From assembly GCA_028710385.1 (NCBI GenBank), contig JAQTUC010000097.1, forward strand, positions 1 to 5,614: a DNA stretch of 5,614 nt, given 5' to 3'. Below are positions 1 to 5,614 of the stretch, piece by piece. The DNA comes from Candidatus Omnitrophota bacterium. Its GTDB lineage: Bacteria > Omnitrophota > Gorgyraeia > Duberdicusellales > 4484-171. The notes beneath the pieces were generated by a model, which searched no databases, was not told where the DNA came from, and worked only from the letters and a program-made list of their open reading frames with translations. A program made the translations under genes and the position numbers. Position 1 is the first letter of the stretch. The number at the start of each line of letters is the position of its first letter.

Positions 1-160
1 GGTATATTTTTTTTCCTATTGTATCTTGTAGCGCTGGCAAAATATCTATTGTATCTTTCTTGTCAATAACAACAATGTCCGAGCCTGTTTTGGCCTTTGA
101 TAACATAACAGCGCAATCAACACCGGCGAATCCCGCACCAATAATTACAATCTTTGACAT
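1..160 (-). CDS. FAD/NAD-dependent oxidoreductase, type II NADH dehydrogenase-like (N-terminal fragment)
   Basis: Only the first 53 codons are in the window; the rest lies beyond the left edge, with no stop codon met. The translation starts MSKIVIIGAGFAG and shows a Rossmann FAD-binding motif GxGxxG at residues 8-13. The second beta strand ends in an acidic residue (VVID, Asp33), which typically binds the ribose of FAD. The following stretch, with ILPAL at about 40-44, sits where NDH-2 proteins carry their 'F-x-P-L-L' segment. This suggests a single-subunit, membrane-associated NADH:quinone oxidoreductase that feeds electrons to quinone without pumping protons. It lies 43 bases downstream of the UbiA gene on the same strand, consistent with a shared transcript and a quinone role. 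Start: ATG at 160-158, with an AGAGGT ribosome binding site upstream. With so little sequence, another member of the pyridine nucleotide-disulphide oxidoreductase superfamily (for example a sulfide:quinone reductase-like protein) cannot be excluded. Confidence 0.75.
   Translation of the reverse strand, partial: MSKIVIIGAGFAGVDCAVMLSKAKTGSDIVVIDKKDTIDILPALQDTIGKKIY
16..57. repeat. 12-bp direct repeat pair inside the oxidoreductase gene
   Basis: The 12-mer CTATTGTATCTT occurs at 16-27 and again at 46-57. The spacing is exactly 30 bases, so both copies are read in the same frame, ten codons apart; they encode KDTID and QDTIG on the minus strand. It is probably a chance or slippage-derived coding repeat rather than a functional site. 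Confidence 0.5.
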
Positions 161-171
161 AATATTTTTTT

Positions 172-177
172 ACCTCT
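172..177 (-). promoter_or_regulatory. Ribosome binding site of the oxidoreductase gene
   Basis: On the minus strand this reads AGAGGT, followed by an A/T-only spacer of 11 bases to the ATG at 160. It supports that ATG as the start. The spacing is slightly long but workable. The gap to the UbiA stop codon (161-203) shows no hairpin or obvious promoter, so read-through from UbiA is likely. Confidence 0.55.
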
Positions 178-203
178 AGTTATGCGTAAACCCCCTAAAG
201 AAT

Positions 204-1097
204 TCAGCCCAGCAACACAACCGTTACAAGAAATATGCTCACTACTGTTTGTATGATAATTGTGAGCTTTGAAGACTGGATAAGCTTAAACTTGTTGTCG
301 TGGTAATCTTTTATTATCCTTGCCGCTGAATAGGCCGGCGCAAGAAGTATAAAAGCTAAGCATGCCCACGGGCTTAAGAATGCCGCAAAAACGTTTATTA
401 ATATAAACAAAAACCCGAGCCCCATTAACAGGCAGTACAATAAAAACGATTTTTCTGTGCCCATTAAACTCACCCAGGTATTTTTCCCCACATTACTGTC
501 TTCGGGAAAGTCAGGCACTTCGTTTGCAAAAAGAATTGCCGTTGTAAAAAACCCAAAAGGCAGCGACAGGAGGAAACTTTTAAAATCAGGAAATATCCCG
601 GTTTGTATAAAATATCCTCCCATTACAAGGGCCGGCCCGAATAAGAAAAAAAGAGCAATTTCTCCTACCCTTCGGTATGAAAGTTTAACCGGGCTTACCG
701 AATAGAACCAGCTTAACACTATCACAATACTGTAAACGAAAACAACAAGGAAGCTCTTCATATAAAGAGAAAGAAGCAGAACCGAAAAAGCAGAAATAAC
801 GGCGAATAACACCGCCATTTTAAGATAAAACCTTTCAGAAAATATATTCTGCTGGATAAGTTTTGAGCCGCCGAAAAATTTATAAGAATTTTTATCCTGC
901 CAGTCAGCGCCGGACCTTGAGTCAGCGTAGTCATTTATAAGGTTTGCGCTTATGTGGGTTGCAATTACCGCGAAAAGCCCCAGTATAAACCCAGGAAAAG
1001 TAAAATTTTTCCTGTAGATTAAAGAGCCAAACACAAAAGGAAGGACGCTCGCGCCTACAAAGGGTAATCTGAAAGCTTCAGCAAGATTTTTAAGCAT
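204..1097 (-). CDS. UbiA-superfamily prenyltransferase, probably MenA-like (1,4-dihydroxy-2-naphthoate polyprenyltransferase)
   Basis: A 297-residue, very hydrophobic protein with about eight or nine membrane segments, the usual length for UbiA enzymes. The first aspartate-rich motif is N55-D-Y-A-D59, followed by SGAD (62-65). The second is N192-E-V-P-D196-F-P-E-D200, followed by G204-K205. These motifs bind Mg2+ and the prenyl diphosphate. Between them, FYSVSPVKLSYRRVGE (about 131-146) matches the conserved 'S/GP-x-K-L-S-Y-x-x-x-GE' region typical of MenA-type proteins. The N-R/RPI-type signature of digeranylgeranylglyceryl phosphate synthase is absent, so an archaeal-lipid role is less likely. 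Expected reaction: transfer of a prenyl chain to an aromatic quinone precursor in the cytoplasmic membrane. The start is well fixed: an in-frame TAA lies at 1121-1119, with no ATG, GTG or TTG between it and the ATG at 1097. No Shine-Dalgarno sequence is visible. The exact aromatic substrate cannot be read from the sequence. Confidence 0.9.
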   Translation of the reverse strand: MLKNLAEAFRLPFVGASVLPFVFGSLIYRKNFTFPGFILGLFAVIATHISANLINDYADSRSGADWQDKNSYKFFGGSKLIQQNIFSERFYLKMAVLFAVISAFSVLLLSLYMKSFLVVFVYSIVIVLSWFYSVSPVKLSYRRVGEIALFFLFGPALVMGGYFIQTGIFPDFKSFLLSLPFGFFTTAILFANEVPDFPEDSNVGKNTWVSLMGTEKSFLLYCLLMGLGFLFILINVFAAFLSPWACLAFILLAPAYSAARIIKDYHDNKFKLIQSSKLTIIIQTVVSIFLVTVVLLG

Positions 1098-1148
1098 ATA
1101 AGGCTTATTTTGTTTGCATTAACTTTATTCCTATGTTACCATAAGGCA
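1098..1148. promoter_or_regulatory. Short divergent intergenic region with presumed back-to-back promoters
   Basis: Only 51 bases separate the ATG of the minus-strand UbiA gene from the preferred ATG of the plus-strand prenyl synthase, so promoters for both must lie here or extend into the coding regions. A weak plus-strand candidate is TTGTTT (1110-1115), 16 bases, then TATGTT (1132-1137). On the minus strand TTGCCT (from about 1149 leftward) followed 16 bases later by TAAAGT is an equally weak match. Both fit sigma-70 consensus poorly and are guesses. If the synthase instead starts at TTG 1110, the gap shrinks to 12 bases and the promoters would overlap coding sequence. Confidence 0.35.
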
Positions 1149-2189
1149 ATGTTTTTGAAAATAAAAAATAAAATAGAAAAAGAACTTAAAAACTATATAC
1201 GCGGCATAGAAAAAACGTACAGCCTTCGCAAGATATCCCCTCTTTTATCCGAACACATAAAAGATTTTACGCTTCGTAGCGGCAAACGCATAAGGCCCGT
1301 GCTCTTCATCGTGGGCTTTCGCGGATTCTCAGATAAAATATTGCCCGGGCTTTATAAAAGCGCGATATCCTGCGAACTCATGCACGATTTCATGCTTATT
1401 CACGACGACGTGATAGACAAATCCAAGACGCGAAGGGGCAAACCTTCAATGCACGCAATGCTGAATAAATATTTAAGCGATAAAAAACGCGCAAAGTTTA
1501 GCGGTGAAGACTTAAGCATTGTTGTGGGAGACGTAGTATTCGCCTTAAGCCTGCACACCTTTTTATCCGTAAAACAAAATTACAAGGAAAAGGAAAAAGC
1601 GTTAAAAATACTTCTGGACGCTGCAATGTACACGGGAAGCGGAGAGTTTATTGAACTTTTATCCGGAGTGAAACGCGTAGGAGAAATAAGCAAAAAAGAT
1701 ATTTACAAAATATATGATTTAAAAACCGCTTATTACACATTTTCAGCCCCTCTTATGATGGGGGCTGTGCTTGCCAAAGCAGAGAAAAAAGAGATTGATA
1801 AACTTTTTAAATACGGCATATATCTCGGCAGAGCCTTCCAGATAAAAGATGATTTGCTTGATATGTTTGCTGAAGAAAAACAAATAGGAAAATCAACATT
1901 GACGGATTTAAAAGAAGCCAAAAAAACAATACCTATCTGGTATGCTTACCGGAATTCCGGGAACAAAGAAAAAATATTTATAGAAAAAATACTGTCAAAA
2001 GACAACGCCGGAAGAAATGATTTAAAGAAGATAAGGGAAATAACCGTAAAAAGCAAGGCTCTTGACTGCAGTAAAACAGAAATTTCATTTTTCCTGGAAA
2101 AAGCGAAAAATATAATTTCTTCTTCAAAAATGAAAACCGCTTATAAAAACCTGCTTAAAGGCTACTGCGAACAGATACTTAAAATGTAG
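1149..2189 (+). CDS. Trans-isoprenyl diphosphate synthase (polyprenyl synthetase family), predicted geranylgeranyl-type
   Basis: A 346-residue soluble, all-helical prenyl synthase that extends allylic diphosphates with isopentenyl diphosphate. From the ATG at 1149: the substrate-binding SGKRIRP is at about 44-50, the first aspartate-rich motif DDVID at 86-90 within HDFMLIHDDVIDKSKTRRG, a KT pair at 192-193, and the second motif DDLLD at 234-238. A GKSTLTDLKEAKKT segment follows at about 247-260. All catalytic residues are present, and length is normal. Phe81 lies five residues before the first Asp; in this family an aromatic residue there together with an uninterrupted DDxxD is the geranylgeranyl (C20) pattern, while long-chain enzymes carry a small residue. 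The frame stays open to a TTG at 1110 with TAAGG (1099-1103) six bases before it, giving 13 extra hydrophobic residues; I prefer the ATG because the family usually begins as seen here. The divergent UbiA partner suggests the product is used for quinone prenylation. Confidence 0.9.
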   Translation: MFLKIKNKIEKELKNYIRGIEKTYSLRKISPLLSEHIKDFTLRSGKRIRPVLFIVGFRGFSDKILPGLYKSAISCELMHDFMLIHDDVIDKSKTRRGKPSMHAMLNKYLSDKKRAKFSGEDLSIVVGDVVFALSLHTFLSVKQNYKEKEKALKILLDAAMYTGSGEFIELLSGVKRVGEISKKDIYKIYDLKTAYYTFSAPLMMGAVLAKAEKKEIDKLFKYGIYLGRAFQIKDDLLDMFAEEKQIGKSTLTDLKEAKKTIPIWYAYRNSGNKEKIFIEKILSKDNAGRNDLKKIREITVKSKALDCSKTEISFFLEKAKNIISSSKMKTAYKNLLKGYCEQILKM

Positions 2190-4338
2190 CATTGTGCTTA
2201 CGGTTTATTCTAGTTCTTAATAACAGAAATAAAAACAAAAAGAAAGCAACGGCTGAGGCATAAATTCCAATCTTCATTGAAACAGGGTCATATACCCATT
2301 TAATCTCATGAGTCCCGCTTTCAATAACCCTGTAACCCCTGAACCCATCCGCGTTATGGCCTGCGGTTAAACGCCCGTTGTCGTAGCATTTCCAACCAGG
2401 AAACCAGGAATCAGCTAATACTATAATTTCATCTTTATCCGCCTCTGCTGATATGACAACCTCTCTAGAAGAATCTTTGACTATTTTTGCGCCGCACAGC
2501 ATCTTAGATTCTGCATCGGTTACGTAAGAACGCCCGGCAAATTTAAGGTTTTTAAATATCCTTATGCCATTTCTCAACTCCCCGCTTAACTCCCATCCTT
2601 CTTTCGGAAAATTAAAGCCGCTATCAGCATGTAATATGAGATACTCAACTCCATAATAAGAAAGTTTCTTTGCCGAAAGAATATGATTAACTTTAAATCT
2701 TGTAAGGGCAGTAAATTCATCCGGCAGCAAACCGTCCCTTAACATCCTTTCAAATATCGCTCTTGGAAAAAAAGAGCCGTATCCGCCCAGGGCGCGTATG
2801 CCGTTATATATACCCCAGCTCTCCAACTGATAACCCTCAAGGCCTTTTTCTATAAACCTGCCCTCCCCTGATATTTTAGACGCAGGGATACCAAGGGCCC
2901 GCCACGGTTCATCCCGGGAAATAAAAGGAAATACATTGCGCAAATACAATCCGGAAGGAAACAGCACATTTGCCAATAAAAATGCAATGACCAAAAAAGA
3001 GAACATGCTTTCTTTCTTAATAATTTTTACTACGCTGTTAATCTTTACCAGCAGCACTCCGAGGAAAAGAACGATTCCGGTAGCTCCTATGACGCGGAAA
3101 TCTGTTTGGTAATTTATAAATTTATTTTCCCGAACACAAAATGCGATATAAACTATCTCTAAAATAATTGCCGCGCTCCAGACAACGATAAATTCTGCCG
3201 GCGGGTATAGCGCTTTGCGGTGCCGCCCTGTATTTTCCAGAATATCTTTAAGGCTCTGCGCAGCTAAGACAGCCAGGCAAAAATCAAAAACAAACATGCC
3301 TCTCCACGGATCGGTTGAAACGCCGAATAACAGCCTTTGAGGAATAATACGGAAAGAAGCAAAGATACCGAAGAACAAAATGAAAACAGAAAAAATGAAT
3401 AACGGCTTTGAAATTATACTGCGCCACATTTTTCTAAGCGCATAAGAAGCAAGGCCTGCCGCGCCCATACCTGTGAAAAAGAAATATTGCGAATATCTGT
3501 TCCATCCTGAGCATACCCCTAAAAAACTCATAATAATCAGGCTTGCCGCATCCGGGCTAAACGCATCCTTGTATTGCACCAGATTTCTGTGGCTAAACAT
3601 TACTGTTTCAAGGGCGGGAAACAAAGTAAAAGATGAAGCCGCGATGCCCAGCAATAATACCGTTCCTCTCCTTCGTAACGCATCAAGCAAACTCTTTACA
3701 TTTAACCTGTCCATCCCCTCTATAAAAATGGCAAGAAGCGCAAAGAGGGTTAACTGGAAAAATCCGCCGCAGCACATTAAAAATACCGCGCAAAAAGCAG
3801 CCAGCTGCCATTTCCAGGAAGCTGTCTCTTCATATTTAATAAAAAAAACAAGCGTAATCGGCAAAAGGGATATTGGCAGGTTCTGGCTGTGATAGGTGCT
3901 CCAGAAAAGCACTTGTCCGCTATAAATATATACTATTGCGCCCGCTAGCGCGGGGGTGCCGGAATAGCCTTTTTTTCTAAAATAAGCCCACGAACCGAAG
4001 ACCAATACTGCGAAATAAAAAAATATCTCACAAGTATATGCCCACGCCGGGTCCATAAACATATAGAATATGGAACCTATATTTATAAAATTTAGAGCTC
4101 CGCTGTTAAGAAGAGTGGTGCCGCAAAATTGATATTCATTCCATAGCGGCAATCGTCCGGATAAAAGTTCCCGCATGCAGAAAACAGACTGAGGCACATA
4201 ATTCATGTAGCCATCTGACTCCTGCACAAAAGGCAAAGAAGGAATAGAGAAAAAAAATACCCAAACAATGATACAAATTAAAAATAAAATTTCCTTAAAT
4301 CTGGGAAAGAATGTTTTATTCAATATTTTTGAAAACAT
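2179..4338 (-). CDS. YfhO-family multi-spanning membrane protein, probable GT-C-type glycosyltransferase
   Basis: A 719-residue integral membrane protein. A first membrane segment at about 15-35 leads into an exposed loop with ESDGYMNYVPQ (40-50) and GRLPLWNEYQFCGTTLL (61-77), the acidic loop and 'G-x-x-P-L-W-N' signature of YfhO proteins. About a dozen further membrane segments follow to about residue 463. An external domain of about 220 residues ends in the family hallmark DSWFPGWKCYDNG (643-655) and WVYDP (681-685), then a last helix (about 687-707) and a basic tail. Bacillus YfhO acts with a GT2 enzyme and GtcA to decorate lipoteichoic acid. By analogy this protein may transfer a sugar from a polyprenyl phosphate donor to an envelope acceptor outside the membrane, with Asp42 a candidate catalytic residue (inference). 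The ATG directly abuts the GT2 stop codon and has no Shine-Dalgarno sequence, implying coupled translation. Its 3' end overlaps the convergent prenyl synthase by 11 bases. It is somewhat shorter than Bacillus YfhO. Acceptor and sugar are unknown. Confidence 0.82.
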   Translation of the reverse strand: MFSKILNKTFFPRFKEILFLICIIVWVFFFSIPSLPFVQESDGYMNYVPQSVFCMRELLSGRLPLWNEYQFCGTTLLNSGALNFINIGSIFYMFMDPAWAYTCEIFFYFAVLVFGSWAYFRKKGYSGTPALAGAIVYIYSGQVLFWSTYHSQNLPISLLPITLVFFIKYEETASWKWQLAAFCAVFLMCCGGFFQLTLFALLAIFIEGMDRLNVKSLLDALRRRGTVLLLGIAASSFTLFPALETVMFSHRNLVQYKDAFSPDAASLIIMSFLGVCSGWNRYSQYFFFTGMGAAGLASYALRKMWRSIISKPLFIFSVFILFFGIFASFRIIPQRLLFGVSTDPWRGMFVFDFCLAVLAAQSLKDILENTGRHRKALYPPAEFIVVWSAAIILEIVYIAFCVRENKFINYQTDFRVIGATGIVLFLGVLLVKINSVVKIIKKESMFSFLVIAFLLANVLFPSGLYLRNVFPFISRDEPWRALGIPASKISGEGRFIEKGLEGYQLESWGIYNGIRALGGYGSFFPRAIFERMLRDGLLPDEFTALTRFKVNHILSAKKLSYYGVEYLILHADSGFNFPKEGWELSGELRNGIRIFKNLKFAGRSYVTDAESKMLCGAKIVKDSSREVVISAEADKDEIIVLADSWFPGWKCYDNGRLTAGHNADGFRGYRVIESGTHEIKWVYDPVSMKIGIYASAVAFFLFLFLLLRTRINRKHNATF

Positions 4339-5022
4339 TTATTTGAATCTAAACTTAATAATGCCGGCGTACATTTTTAACGCATCCAGCCAATTAATTT
4401 TTTTGCCTTTATCCCTGGCAATATAATTAATTGGTATTTCGCTAATCCTGTATCCGGCCTTAAGCGCTTTCATCGTAAATTCTGTTTCAAAGGTAAATTT
4501 TTCCGAAACTATCTCTATATCATCCAATACTTCCCTGCTAAACGCCTTAAGCCCGGTGTTAATATCGGTAAGCGATGTTGCACTGATAAGATTAACCGTG
4601 ATGTTTGATATAATATTGGCAATATAATTTATGAATTTCATATTTTGTATGCGCCCCTTAAACCTTGATCCATAAACTATCTTTTCTTCGCCCTTAAGGA
4701 TAGGTGCCAATGCTTGCGGATAATACGCGGGGTCGTATTCGAGGTCGGCGTCTTGTATTATTATAATGTCGCCTTGCGCCTCGGAAATTCCTACACGAAG
4801 CGCATTCGTCTTTCCTTTATTCTCGCTAAGATTTATTACTTTAATGTCAATGCTTGCTGCCAACTTTTTAAGTACAAAGTCAATACCGTCAGTTGAGCCG
4901 TCATTCACAACTATAATTTCAACGGAAACATTCCCGGGAAGGTTAACTTCTTTAATTTTACGTAATATAGTTTCTATGTATTGCTCTTCGTTAAAGACTG
5001 GAATTATAACTGATGCCAGCAA
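4339..5022 (-). CDS. Family 2 glycosyltransferase, polyprenyl/dolichol-phosphate sugar synthase type
   Basis: A 227-residue GT-A-fold enzyme without membrane segments, close to soluble DPM1-type enzymes in length. Counting from the TTG at 5022, it opens with LASVIIPVFNEE and carries VNDGSTD at about 39-45 (nucleotide binding). IQDADLEYDP at about 89-98 holds the metal-binding DxD (Asp91, Asp93). YGSRF (117-121), LTDINTGLKAF (151-161) and FTFETEF followed by SEIPINYIARDKGKKI (194-209) complete the family pattern. Expected role: transfer of a sugar from a nucleotide sugar to a polyprenyl phosphate on the cytoplasmic face of the membrane. Start: an in-frame TGA lies at 5034-5032 and there is no in-frame ATG nearby. 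TTG at 5028 touches GAGGG directly, while TTG at 5022 sits six bases after it, so I prefer 5022; the alternative adds two residues. The YfhO-like gene follows with no gap. The sugar cannot be deduced. Confidence 0.9.
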   Translation of the reverse strand: MLASVIIPVFNEEQYIETILRKIKEVNLPGNVSVEIIVVNDGSTDGIDFVLKKLAASIDIKVINLSENKGKTNALRVGISEAQGDIIIIQDADLEYDPAYYPQALAPILKGEEKIVYGSRFKGRIQNMKFINYIANIISNITVNLISATSLTDINTGLKAFSREVLDDIEIVSEKFTFETEFTMKALKAGYRISEIPINYIARDKGKKINWLDALKMYAGIIKFRFK

Positions 5023-5028
5023 TGCCAA

Positions 5029-5033
5029 CCCTC
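5029..5033 (-). promoter_or_regulatory. Ribosome binding site deciding the GT2 start
   Basis: On the minus strand this reads GAGGG. It abuts the first possible in-frame start (TTG at 5028), leaving no spacer, but lies six bases before the second TTG at 5022, a normal Shine-Dalgarno distance. The rest of the 5034-5092 gap to the upstream TPR gene shows no strong promoter or terminator, so the GT2 gene is probably read from a transcript that starts further upstream. Confidence 0.5.
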
Positions 5034-5092
5034 ATATAGCTTTGAAGTATTTTTCTTAATTGATACGCCCCGAACAAAACAGCGGTCGTAAA

Positions 5093-5614
5093 TCACTTGT
5101 CTTTGCCAACACAGATAAACTTACACTTCCCGCTTTTAATATCTAAAGCGAGCTCGTTACCGGGATCAACAGCAAGAGCTTTATTCAAATAAATCTGGGC
5201 ATCTACTTGATTTTTTTTAAGCTCATAAACCTGCGAAAGCCTTACGTAAGCGTCGGGGAAAAATGGATCAGCCCTGATTGCTTTCTCAAAATATTCTTGC
5301 GCCTTATTTATATCCCTGCCAACCATCTCCGGCGACAGAAGGTAGAAACTTCCTAACCCGTAATAAACCCCCGGATATTCAGGCATAAGGCTTTGCGCGG
5401 TTTCAAGCGCCTGAAAAACGGCCGAACAGTTTATAATATTTGAAATGGGCCCGCCATAATGGGCAATCATCCCTTTTGCTCCGGCATATAGAAGATAAGC
5501 CCTTACGTAATTGGTCAAATCAACACGGCTGCGCCCCTGCTTAATAACATGCAGGGCGAGCTTGCTTGATTCTGTAAAATCTGTCTTTACAAACCTTATA
5601 TAGGAAAGGCTTAT
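5093..5614 (-). CDS. TPR-repeat protein, TatT-like (C-terminal part; start beyond the window)
   Basis: The frame is open to the right edge without a stop, so this is the last 173 residues of a longer protein. A TTG at 5518-5516 could be taken as a start, but 32 further codons upstream (beginning ISLSYIRFVK) read sensibly, so I treat it as internal. Helical repeats are visible. One runs at about residues 83-116 and contains an expanded turn YLLSPEMVGRDINKAQEYFEKAIRADP. A canonical TPR follows at about 117-150 (DAYVRLSQVYELKKNQVDAQIYLNKALAVDP). Before them, GAKGMIAHYGGPISN and ALETAQSLMPEYPGVYYGLGSFY recall the TatT (TRAP-transporter T-component) family, where a 'P-x-x-x-G-x-D' insertion separates repeat helices; that match is from memory. 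TPR proteins act as protein-binding scaffolds. No signal peptide can be judged. It lies 59 to 70 bases upstream of the GT2 gene on the same strand and probably belongs to the same operon, but a functional link is not shown. Confidence 0.75.
   Translation of the reverse strand: MSLSYIRFVKTDFTESSKLALHVIKQGRSRVDLTNYVRAYLLYAGAKGMIAHYGGPISNIINCSAVFQALETAQSLMPEYPGVYYGLGSFYLLSPEMVGRDINKAQEYFEKAIRADPFFPDAYVRLSQVYELKKNQVDAQIYLNKALAVDPGNELALDIKSGKCKFICVGKDK

Noticed and set aside
457..705. 82-codon plus-strand open frame opposite the UbiA gene
   Set aside because: It is antisense to conserved UbiA motifs and shows no protein-like features of its own.
204..1097. Digeranylgeranylglyceryl phosphate synthase (archaeal-type lipid) assignment for the UbiA protein, prompted by the C20-type synthase next door
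   Set aside because: The first Asp-rich region has the NDYAD-SGAD form followed by FFGGSKL as in MenA-like proteins, and lacks the N-x-P-x-RP segment expected for that family.
1744..1767. Perfect 7-bp inverted repeat CAGCCCC / GGGGCTG with a 10-base loop
   Set aside because: It falls in the middle of the prenyl synthase reading frame, where it encodes an ordinary Ala-Pro-Leu-Met-Met-Gly-Ala stretch, and no T-run follows. A chance coding palindrome is sufficient explanation.
2186..2201. Small hairpin at the convergent junction (GTAGCA, loop TTG, TGCTTAC with one bulged T) as a bidirectional terminator
   Set aside because: The stem is short and bulged, the loop is only three bases, and no T-run follows on either strand. 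It also lies within coding sequence.
3473..3892. 139-codon plus-strand open frame opposite the YfhO-like gene
   Set aside because: Its composition follows the antisense of a hydrophobic protein, it has no recognisable domain, and it lies entirely inside a well-supported gene.
3941..3954. GC-rich hairpin CCCGC-TAGC-GCGGG inside the YfhO-like gene
   Set aside because: It is explained by Pro, Ala and Gly codons in a membrane-helix region, with no T-tract and no intergenic position.
4714..5059. Two plus-strand open frames (60 and 97 codons) opposite the GT2 gene
   Set aside because: They overlap each other and the conserved DxD and NDGS motifs of the GT2 gene, with no domain or ribosome binding site support.
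5057..5085. Imperfect inverted repeat in the gap between the TPR and GT2 genes as a terminator
   Set aside because: Two 3-bp stems separated by an unequal internal loop, with no T-run directly after. Too weak to call.

Overview
This window looks like an ordinary chromosomal stretch from an uncultured, moderately AT-rich bacterium (GC about 40% by eye). The gene families present (an archaeal-like short-chain prenyl synthase, a MenA-like UbiA, a YfhO-family membrane protein, a dolichol-phosphate-type GT2 and a TPR protein) resemble what is seen in candidate phyla such as Omnitrophota or Elusimicrobiota. That taxonomic guess rests on pattern recognition only. I see no tRNA, rRNA, CRISPR array, insertion sequence or phage gene. 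Coding density is very high, and no gap between genes exceeds about 70 bases.

Left part (1-2189): an isoprenoid/quinone block. On the minus strand a UbiA-superfamily prenyltransferase (204-1097) is followed by the start of a flavoprotein oxidoreductase resembling type II NADH dehydrogenase (it runs off the left edge at base 1). Diverging from them on the plus strand, across only about 51 bases, is a trans-isoprenyl diphosphate synthase (1149-2189). A simple reading is that the synthase makes the prenyl diphosphate tail, the UbiA enzyme joins it to an aromatic quinone precursor, and the oxidoreductase passes electrons to the finished quinone. The residue five places before the first aspartate-rich motif is Phe, which predicts a short product, about C20.

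Right part (2179-5614): a minus-strand run, probably one operon, transcribed in the order TPR protein (incomplete, enters from the right edge), GT2 glycosyltransferase, YfhO-like multi-spanning membrane protein. The stop codon of the GT2 gene directly abuts the ATG of the membrane protein, so the two are probably translationally coupled. The pair matches the logic of lipid-linked sugar transfer: GT2 charges a polyprenyl phosphate with a sugar, and a GT-C-type membrane enzyme transfers it outside the membrane.

The two blocks meet tail to tail: the synthase and the YfhO-like gene overlap by 11 bases at their 3' ends, with no convincing terminator. Nothing here demands a new biological system. 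The points most worth checking are the GT2/YfhO pair, the predicted short quinone tail, and the very compact gene junctions.
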